6,281 bases of DNA from Pseudomonadota bacterium (GTDB taxonomy: Bacteria; Pseudomonadota; Alphaproteobacteria; Azospirillales; Azospirillaceae): positions 1 through 6,281 of the forward strand of contig JAEYPE010000072.1 of the NCBI GenBank assembly GCA_023411035.1. Reading direction: 5' to 3'. Below the pieces are notes generated by a model that was not told where the DNA came from, searched no databases, and saw nothing but the letters and a program-made list of their open reading frames with translations. Positions 1 through 4,887 of the stretch are shown here, one piece after another. Numbering within the stretch: position 1 is the stretch's first letter; each line of letters begins with the position of its first letter. Position numbers and translations under genes: made by a program.

Positions 1-72
1 GAAACCATGAGCGGCATCGCACCGGCCAACGAACCCGCCATCACCGCTCTACCAGCCGCAAAGGCGGCCTGA
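1..72 (+). CDS. Possible 3' end of a plus-strand gene entering from the left
   Basis: From base 1 the first plus frame reads without interruption for 23 codons and ends in TGA at 70-72. The encoded tail is rich in Ala and Pro and ends ITALPAAKAA. Its start would lie outside the window, and it would face the primase gene convergently, with the hairpin at 145-206 between them. An internal ATG at 7-9 is also possible. The stretch is too short to identify, and an open frame of this length is common by chance in GC-rich DNA, so this is only a candidate. Confidence 0.25.
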   Translation, partial: ETMSGIAPANEPAITALPAAKAA

Positions 73-144
73 TCGACGACGCTCCTGACCACCTCCCAAT
101 TTCCACCACCTTGACGGACGTGACCCCGCGTTGGGGTATGGGAG

Positions 145-206
145 AAAGCCCCACCAATCACCCAAACCCCCCACCATCTGGGGGTAATGGGGGGTTTGGG
201 GGCTTT
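145..206 (-). terminator. GC-rich hairpin after the primase gene, probable terminator
   Basis: CCCAAACCCCCCA at 161-173 is a perfect reverse complement of TGGGGGGTTTGGG at 188-200, giving a 13-bp stem with a 14-nt loop. AAAGCCCC at 145-152 can alternatively pair with GGGGCTTT at 199-206 as an outer stem that competes for a few bases. The structure begins at the TGA of the primase. No clear U-run follows on the minus strand, so this is not a textbook intrinsic terminator. It may act in both directions between convergent genes. A smaller inverted repeat, ACCCC/GGGGT at 123-127 and 133-137, lies just beyond it. Nothing else stands out in 73-205. Confidence 0.5.
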
Positions 207-2830
207 CATTCATGGTCGCTGACCTGAAGAAGCCGCCACCGAGTGGTGTTGTTGTGCCCGAGATCGGCCATCAACTTCCGCCCGCCAACGATCCGGTCGG
301 CATGCGCGGCCAGCCATTTGCCAAGTCGCTTGCTGTTGATGACGCCACCGTCACCGGCCACCACCAGCAACGCTTCCCGGAAGTCGGCATGAACGAACGT
401 GCGCCGGTACGGCGGCGTAGTCTCCGTGGTGTCGCGGGCGGCAATCTCGATCACCTCGCGCGCCGACACCCTGGTGCTGCCGATCACCGTCGCCCACTGG
501 TCGATGACAGTGGTCAGGGCCTCCAGCTTGGGGTCGGCGCCGCGGACCTTCTCCATCGTCTCCGCGGGGTCCTTCTCGTCCAGCCATTGGAGGGCGTCAC
601 GGACCCAGCGCGACCATTCTGTGAAGGAGCCCAGCGGGGCTGCTTGCTGGGGCCTGCCGGCGACATGGAAGGCGCGCAGGACGGTCAGGCCGGCGGCGAC
701 GTAGCGGCCCCGCTCGGCCTCGATTATGTCGAGGGGGTTGACGGCGAAGGCCCGCAACTCCGGGCGCTCGACTTGGGGATCGAGGCTGCACAGTAAGGCC
801 CGGCGGGTCATGTCGCCCATGAAGGTGAGGTTGTTGCCGGTGGCGAACATGGCCGCGTTGCACGGTACCTCGACGTTAATCGATTGTCCGAGCACGCGCG
901 TCTTCACCATCGGCTGGGTGAGCGTCTGGCAGAGGAAATCCCCGCCCAAGGGCCGCTCGCAGTTGTCGATTGAGATGACGGAATCGCCGGCCATCAGCGC
1001 CGCACCGAGGCGCTTTTCCGATTCTTCCTCGGTCCTGCCCTGCGCGATGACCGGGACGCGCCTGCCGGTGGCGATCAGGGAGGCGATATCGACGAGGAAC
1101 GACTTGCCGGAGCCCGCCGTGGGGGCCGAGAAACCGTGCAGCGGCGCCGTGGTCAGGGAGGGGCGGATCAGCGCCGTCAGGATCGCGGACAACACCACGG
1201 AGCGGTCAGCGCCCCCGACGAAGGGGAAGGTCGCGATGAGGTCGGTCAATTCCTTCAGCGCGTCGGCGGCGTCGGCCTGCGTGGGCCTGTCCGGGATCGG
1301 CGGGAACACCATCCCGCGCGGTTCGAACAGCAGGCCAGTAGCCTCATCGTAACCCGGCACGTCGAGAATGGAGCCGTTAGCCCGCAGGGTTGGTGCGTCG
1401 ATGATGCCGGCCAGCCGTCGCAGCCGCCATGCCCCGCGGCGGGCAAGGTAGGTCTGCGCGACCTTCTCAGGGCAATCGCAGGGCACGAAGTCGTGGGACC
1501 GACCGTCGAACTTCTCGAAGTTGGCGGTGAGCCCCATCCATTCGGCGACGTTGCGCTCATTCGCGGCGACGAGCTGTGGGGCTTTGAAGGTTTGACCGCT
1601 GGCGCCCTTCACCTCTTCGAAGGCGGGGCGGACGATGAGACCGCCGCGCTGGTATAGCGGCGCGTTGCCCTTCAGCAGCGCGGCCTCGGCGTCATCCACG
1701 ACGCGGGGCAACTCGCCGTTGATGACACGGATCAGGGGGCGGGTGCTGGCCATGGCGGCGGTCAGGGCTCCGCTCTGCGCTGCAGGACGGGACCGCCGTG
1801 CCGTCGCGGGGGGCTGCGGCGTCGCTGGGGTCGGAGCGGATGGTTCGGTGCTGGCCTCCACCACGGCCCCAGGAGCCTCGTCCCGCATCCGCGCCCGCAG
1901 CCACCCCGCAGGGTCCGGCGTCTCCAGGTCGGCGGCATCGAAGCCATCGGCGAGGCCGGAGGTGTCCACGAATTTGATCATCTTCGCGACGCCGCGCAGG
2001 ACGTCGGCGATCTCCGCCGCGGCCTTCAGACCGGGGGTGTCGGCGTCCGGCCAGATCACCACAACGCGCCCGGCCAGGGGCGACCAGTCCGTCAGCCGAA
2101 CCGCGTTTGATCCGGCGCTCCAGGTCAGGCACGGGTTGTCGGGCAGCATGCGGTGCGCGGCATCGGCGGCTTTCTCGCCTTCACAGACGATGACCGCCTT
2201 GGGTCGCGCCAGCCGGTCCAGCCCGTAGAGGTGGCGCGGCGCGGCGGCGTGCTTGTGGTGCCAGCCCGGTTTGCCGTTCAGGACGCCGTTCAGGACGCCG
2301 TAGGTCAGCGGGAGGATTTGCTTCCGTTTCCCGGCACCGGTCGCGCCGGCGCGGGCGTCACGTCGGACGACATAGCGGAGAATGGCGCCGTCGGCGTCGC
2401 GATAGGCGTAGACGTGGTCCCAGCCGCCAAGCGAGGCACCAGGGGCGCCCGGAGGCGGCGGTACCTGTGGCGACCAGTCCTCGCCGGCCGGTGCCGCCGG
2501 TGGAGGCGCCGCGGGGCGCGGGGCCTGTGCACCGAGAACACCGAACCTCTGCCCCAGCTCGCGAGCGGCTTGGACGCGATCACCGGCATGGAACGCCGCG
2601 GCGTACAGGCTGATGGGGTCACCACCCTTGGCGTCCGACGCGAAGTCAGCCCACTTCCCGGTGCTGACGTTGATGGAGAGCGATTCTCCGGGCTTCCCGG
2701 ACAGGTCGCCGAGCTGGAATTCGTGACCGGCCAGCCGGCCAGCCGGGAACCACTCCGCCAGCAGGCCGGGATAGGCGGCCAGGGCAGCGGCGTTGATGTC
2801 CTCGAAGGGGATGGTGGCGGTATCAAGCAT
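206..2830 (-). CDS. Toprim-domain DNA primase fused to a P-loop (helicase-like) ATPase
   Basis: This 874-aa protein probably makes primers and unwinds DNA for replication of the element. Residues about 35-90 resemble the CHC2 primase zinc-ribbon region (GESLSINV, KWADF, KGGDPISLY) but lack its cysteines. A Pro/Ala linker (about 100-135) leads to a Toprim domain: the glutamate motif VIVCEGEKAAD at 213-223 and the acidic motif WPDADTPG at 260-267. A second Pro/Ala linker lies near 325-355. The C-terminal ATPase has a Walker A APTAGSGKS at 569-577, with Pro where the first Gly is usual, a Walker B-like SVISIDN at 617-623, a sensor-like ATGNN at 663-667 and the following RRALL, which may hold an arginine finger. 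I chose ATG 2828-2830, which overlaps the preceding gene by 8 bp. An in-frame ATG at 2852-2854 would add eight residues but has no visible Shine-Dalgarno and a longer overlap. The layout recalls P4-alpha-like satellite primases. The exact ATPase class (SF3 or other AAA+) is uncertain. Confidence 0.9.
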   Translation of the reverse strand: MLDTATIPFEDINAAALAAYPGLLAEWFPAGRLAGHEFQLGDLSGKPGESLSINVSTGKWADFASDAKGGDPISLYAAAFHAGDRVQAARELGQRFGVLGAQAPRPAAPPPAAPAGEDWSPQVPPPPGAPGASLGGWDHVYAYRDADGAILRYVVRRDARAGATGAGKRKQILPLTYGVLNGVLNGKPGWHHKHAAAPRHLYGLDRLARPKAVIVCEGEKAADAAHRMLPDNPCLTWSAGSNAVRLTDWSPLAGRVVVIWPDADTPGLKAAAEIADVLRGVAKMIKFVDTSGLADGFDAADLETPDPAGWLRARMRDEAPGAVVEASTEPSAPTPATPQPPATARRSRPAAQSGALTAAMASTRPLIRVINGELPRVVDDAEAALLKGNAPLYQRGGLIVRPAFEEVKGASGQTFKAPQLVAANERNVAEWMGLTANFEKFDGRSHDFVPCDCPEKVAQTYLARRGAWRLRRLAGIIDAPTLRANGSILDVPGYDEATGLLFEPRGMVFPPIPDRPTQADAADALKELTDLIATFPFVGGADRSVVLSAILTALIRPSLTTAPLHGFSAPTAGSGKSFLVDIASLIATGRRVPVIAQGRTEEESEKRLGAALMAGDSVISIDNCERPLGGDFLCQTLTQPMVKTRVLGQSINVEVPCNAAMFATGNNLTFMGDMTRRALLCSLDPQVERPELRAFAVNPLDIIEAERGRYVAAGLTVLRAFHVAGRPQQAAPLGSFTEWSRWVRDALQWLDEKDPAETMEKVRGADPKLEALTTVIDQWATVIGSTRVSAREVIEIAARDTTETTPPYRRTFVHADFREALLVVAGDGGVINSKRLGKWLAAHADRIVGGRKLMADLGHNNTTRWRLLQVSDHE
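2273..2300. repeat. 12-bp tandem duplication inside the primase gene
   Basis: GCCGTTCAGGAC at 2273-2284 is repeated exactly at 2285-2296 and followed by a further GCCG. In the protein this gives the adjacent repeat GVLNGVLNGK just before the Toprim domain. The duplication is in frame and looks like a recent slippage event. Confidence 0.85.
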
Positions 2831-3302
2831 GCCCAGCCACCGGCGGGGCGACATGAATAACCGCAGCCCGCAGGGCGTGTTTGTCCGCCCATTCTTTCCA
2901 ATCAGCGTGGTGCCGGGGCGTCGTCTCGATCACCACCGCAGACATGCCGGGAACCAGAAGCGCAGCGCCGACCATGAGCGCGTAGTGGCCGGCATCGCCC
3001 GCGGCGGAATGGACCATCACCCCGCAGGCCCGTTGCGCGATCCATCCCAGCGTCTTGCGGTCGAACACGGTCGGCCCCTGGCTGCCGCCCTCGGCATCGT
3101 CACCGATGACAACAAGCGATGGACGATCGGCGATGACGGAGGTCGGGTCTCCGACGCGCACCCCAGGATTGACGAACTGGACCGCAAGCCGGGATCGGTG
3201 GATCGCGTCGAACAGCGGTTGATAATGGTTGGGCGCGATTGCCCTTGCCGTGTCGAGTTCGGCTTGAGTCAGGCGCAGGAACTTGTCGCCGTTGTCGGCC
3301 AT
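2823..3302 (-). CDS. Uncharacterised 159-aa alpha/beta protein upstream of the primase
   Basis: I do not recognise a named family. The protein has no signal peptide, and no stretch is a convincing membrane segment. It starts with a polar helical part (RLTQAELDTARAIA, residues 10-23). Alternating strand- and helix-like segments follow: PSLVVIGDDAEGG (61-73), CGVMVHSAAGDAG (93-105), a hydrophobic ALMVGAALLVPG (108-119) and SAVVIETTPRHHADW (121-135). This pattern suggests a Rossmann-like fold, though no complete nucleotide-binding motif is visible. ATG 3300-3302 is preferred because GGGGAGG sits 8 nt upstream. A GTG two codons earlier (3306-3308) overlaps the TGA of the preceding gene but lies too close to that ribosome site. 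The gene ends inside the primase start region, so the two are probably translationally coupled. Its position suggests an accessory replication or regulatory role, which is inference only. Confidence 0.8.
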   Translation of the reverse strand: MADNGDKFLRLTQAELDTARAIAPNHYQPLFDAIHRSRLAVQFVNPGVRVGDPTSVIADRPSLVVIGDDAEGGSQGPTVFDRKTLGWIAQRACGVMVHSAAGDAGHYALMVGAALLVPGMSAVVIETTPRHHADWKEWADKHALRAAVIHVAPPVAGHA

Positions 3303-3304
3303 GG

Positions 3305-3598
3305 TCACGCCCTCCCCGCGTCGGCAACCCGCGCCAGGAATTCAGCCGGCGAGTCGGTGATGATGCGGCGGCGGCCCACCGTGACGAAGCGGATTAGGCC
3401 GTCACCCATCAGCTCGTAAGCCTTGCTGCGACCGATACCGGTCCCGTAGCAGAACTCGGGAACCGAGTAGCCGGCCTTGGCGACCTGGGTGGTGGGCTTG
3501 CGCGGCGTGCGGTCGGTCTGGGCGCGGTCGATGGTGGCGGCATCACCGCATGAATTGTGGACGAGCGTACCCGTCGCCCGCATATTGCGGTCGCTCAT
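3305..3598 (-). CDS. Excisionase/AlpA-like helix-turn-helix DNA-binding protein
   Basis: A 97-aa protein with a disordered, polar N-terminal tail (1-43) and a small winged-helix domain (about 44-90). The pattern YSVPEFCYGTGIGRSKAYELMGDG, then IRFVTVGRRRIIT and SPAEFLARV, fits the HTH_17/MerR-like group that includes excisionases and AlpA regulators: a recognition helix around GIGRSKAYELM and a wing around VGRRRII. Such proteins often control the integrase or replication genes of islands, or assist excision. The start at 3598 has AAAGGA 6 nt upstream. The stop lies three bases from the chosen ATG of the downstream 159-aa gene, so this gene, the 159-aa gene and the primase form one tight unit. 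Whether it acts as an activator or as an excisionase cannot be read from the sequence. Confidence 0.82.
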   Translation of the reverse strand: MSDRNMRATGTLVHNSCGDAATIDRAQTDRTPRKPTTQVAKAGYSVPEFCYGTGIGRSKAYELMGDGLIRFVTVGRRRIITDSPAEFLARVADAGRA

Positions 3599-3671
3599 TT
3601 CGTGTCCTTTCCGATGTGATTGAGCCGACTGGAACGCCGTTGGCGCGGCGTCCGGTCAGGTAGTGGGGCCG
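3599..3671 (-). other. 73-bp gap between the two HTH genes
   Basis: This is the only clear break in the run from 206 to 4585. It holds the ribosome site of the 97-aa gene (AAAGGA at 3605-3610) and an imperfect GC-rich inverted repeat (GGAACGCC at 3631-3638 against GGCGTCC at 3647-3653, with one unpaired base). No U-run or clear promoter hexamers could be seen. Confidence 0.3.
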
Positions 3672-3971
3672 TCAGCTCATGCCGGCGGTCCCACCGCTGG
3701 CCTTGCTTTCCTGCTCAGCGATCCAGCGCAGGATCGTCGACTTCCTGGCACAGATCGTGTTTCCCATCCGGAAGACGGGAATTTTTCCGGTTTGCGCGAG
3801 GTGGTAAATCTTCCGTCTGTCGTCGGCACATCCATAGATGAAGCAGGCGATGGATTCGGCTCCTTTGAGGACATCATCGCCGATGGATACTGTTGAGAAG
3901 ATCGGCATCTCCTCAGAACGATGAGCATCCAGACTGAGTAGTGGATTGGCTTTCCGCTGCGTCATAATCAT
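3672..3971 (-). CDS. Small winged-helix DNA-binding protein
   Basis: A 99-aa protein whose core (about 33-87) reads as a compact HTH of the excisionase/MerR-like type: VLKGAESIACFIYG, DRRKIYHLAQTGKIPVFRMG (recognition helix and turn), ICARKSTILRWIAEQ (wing and closing helix). The first 20 or so residues are polar and look dispensable. The ATG at 3969-3971 overlaps the TGA of the upstream gene (ATGA), and GAAAGGG inside the last codons of that gene serves as ribosome site, so translational coupling is likely. A second in-frame ATG at 3963-3965 is equally usable. The likely role is a transcription regulator or recombination directionality factor of the island. It differs clearly in sequence from the 97-aa HTH protein downstream, so the two are not recent duplicates. 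Confidence 0.8.
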   Translation of the reverse strand: MIMTQRKANPLLSLDAHRSEEMPIFSTVSIGDDVLKGAESIACFIYGCADDRRKIYHLAQTGKIPVFRMGNTICARKSTILRWIAEQESKASGGTAGMS

Positions 3972-4585
3972 GATCGCCCTTTCAGAATAGAAGCTATTGA
4001 ATCAATTGTTTTTGCCCCAACTCCACGAGAAATCCTAAAATCTCCATGGGCGAGCTTGTTGCTCAAATCCAGTTCTTTCCGATCTACTTTTGGGGCCGTA
4101 TACATTCTTTTTCCTGATGCTACGCCTGGATAGTTTGTTTTAATATCTATTGAGAAAAAAAGCGAAGGAAGCTCTGCCATTATGGTTACTGCCCACATAA
4201 ATTTGCAATCTCCTTCGCAAGATATGTTCTCTCCAATACCAATATTGATTACGAATACAACATCATCAAAGAAACACATGCCGTTTGGATCAATATTTCC
4301 TCCGAACTCACCAACAATATTTCCATCAATGGACATTTTTCTTATGCATTTTGATCTTTTTGACGCCTCCACGATGGCGGGGCCATTCTTCGCTTGATCA
4401 GCACCAATTATCGACACCAGCAACGCCGCGGCATCCTCCGCGGTCATCTCGGCCCCGCCCGGACCACGCCCAGACGTTGAGATCAGTCTCTCGGCTCGCA
4501 AATGACGGGCGTGCACAGCAACGGATGCCTCTGTAACCCCCGTCACCTTCGCTACGCACGGAATAAGTTCGCTGAGCTTTGCCAC
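3968..4585 (-). CDS. Two-domain protein of unknown function, HTH-like N-terminus, AT-rich C-terminal half
   Basis: A 205-aa protein. Residues 1-60 (AKLSELIPCVAKVTGVTEASVAVHARHLRAERLIS, then GRGPGGAEMTAEDAAALL) match a pattern I recall from many alphaproteobacterial island and prophage proteins, and look like a helical DNA-binding module. Residues 68-205 are unrecognised: short strands, several cysteines (80, 104, 123, 127), EFGGNIDPNG and a terminal helix. Base composition changes inside the gene, from 68% GC at 4441-4500 to 38% at 4261-4320, suggesting a fusion or recent capture of the C-terminal domain. I chose GTG 4583-4585, preceded by GAGGG, because the N-terminal pattern begins there. 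An upstream in-frame ATG at 4724-4726 would add 47 partly hydrophobic residues but would make the promoters and inverted repeat coding. As first gene after those sites it may be an autoregulator (inference). Confidence 0.7.
   Translation of the reverse strand: MAKLSELIPCVAKVTGVTEASVAVHARHLRAERLISTSGRGPGGAEMTAEDAAALLVSIIGADQAKNGPAIVEASKRSKCIRKMSIDGNIVGEFGGNIDPNGMCFFDDVVFVINIGIGENISCEGDCKFMWAVTIMAELPSLFFSIDIKTNYPGVASGKRMYTAPKVDRKELDLSNKLAHGDFRISRGVGAKTIDSIASILKGRS
4204..4219 (+). repeat. 16-bp direct repeat, copy 1 (inside the AT-rich gene)
   Basis: TGCAATCTCCTTCGCA occurs here and again, same orientation, at 6161-6176. Here it encodes part of CEGDC on the minus strand. The flanks differ after the 16 bases. 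Confidence 0.8.
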
Positions 4586-4606
4586 TTTTCCCTCGAACCG
4601 TGCAAA

Positions 4607-4673
4607 TTGGTATTGGGTGACAATAGCAGGACCGCACCTGCACATCAACGTCGGAATTAGAACCCAATACCAA
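4607..4673. promoter_or_regulatory. Perfect 12-bp inverted repeat, candidate operator pair
   Basis: TTGGTATTGGGT at 4607-4618 is the exact reverse complement of ACCCAATACCAA at 4662-4673, with 43 bp between them. On the minus strand each arm begins 0 or 1 nt downstream of a candidate -10 box, so each would cover a transcription start. The arms could bind one repressor looped between two sites, or pair in RNA made from the upstream promoter as a 12-bp hairpin just before the ribosome site of the 205-aa gene. Confidence 0.65.
4620..4648 (-). promoter_or_regulatory. Candidate sigma-70-type promoter P2
   Basis: Read on the minus strand: TTGATG (4643-4648), 17-bp spacer, TATTGT (4620-4625). The expected start, about 7 nt further, falls in the inverted-repeat arm 4607-4618 and would give a leader of roughly 28 nt before the GTG at 4585. 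The hexamers deviate from consensus, so the call rests on spacing and position. Confidence 0.4.
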
Positions 4674-4702
4674 AACATAGATAAGCCATTGAAAGCTAAC
4701 AA
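4674..4702 (-). promoter_or_regulatory. Candidate sigma-70-type promoter P1
   Basis: Read on the minus strand: TTGTTA (4697-4702), 17-bp spacer, TATGTT (4674-4679), immediately followed by inverted-repeat arm 4662-4673. It lies in a locally AT-rich stretch of otherwise GC-rich DNA and points toward the 205-aa gene. Confidence 0.42.
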
Positions 4703-4887
4703 CATACCCCCTGGACCTGGAAACAAAAGAACGTTTCTTGCGCCATGAAGGCACTAACCGTTCTCCATTGCCGCCGAACGGCACCACACTTCACGCCAAG
4801 GGTTGGCCCTGCCCGCGCAGAACACAAATGATTGAAATGACTGCGCTTTCGGCCCCGTGGCCGGTGTCCCCGACCGCCGCATGATGC
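4703..4887. other. Non-coding stretch between integrase gene and promoters
   Basis: With the promoter block this makes a gap of about 300 bp between the integrase stop and the GTG at 4585. It contains a small dyad AAGAA/TTCTT (4727-4731, 4735-4739), a 6-bp stem CCGTTC/GAACGG (4758-4763, 4776-4781) and a 5-bp GC stem CGGCC/GGCCG (4850-4854, 4859-4863) that might help end integrase transcription but has no U-run. Open frames across it look like chance extensions of no recognisable content. Confidence 0.4.

Noticed and set aside
35..65. tRNA-like fragment (GCTGGTAGAGC with GGGTTCG on the minus strand)
   Set aside because: The D-arm-like and T-arm-like bits are too close together and cannot form an acceptor or anticodon stem.
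726..1352. 208-codon plus-strand frame, with others at 212-796, 1635-2228 and 2153-2860
   Set aside because: All lie opposite the primase gene, whose motifs and linker composition show that the minus strand is coding.
2079..2480. 12-bp match GGCGACCAGTCC at two places in the primase gene
   Set aside because: Both copies encode the tetrapeptide DWSP in the same frame in unrelated parts of the protein; probably codon-bias coincidence.
2793..3419. 208-codon plus-strand frame
   Set aside because: It runs antisense across three closely packed minus-strand genes with good ribosome sites and shows no domain.
4594..4604. GGTTCGAGGG on the minus strand resembling a tRNA T-arm, considered as an attachment remnant
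   Set aside because: No matching T-stem or acceptor end is present. The bases are explained as the ribosome site region of the 205-aa gene.
4586..4726. N-terminal extension of the 205-aa protein to ATG 4724-4726, with a hydrophobic stretch like a signal or membrane segment
   Set aside because: The stretch covers two promoter-like sequences and a perfect inverted repeat. The family-like N-terminus begins exactly at a GTG with its own ribosome site, so the hydrophobicity is probably accidental.
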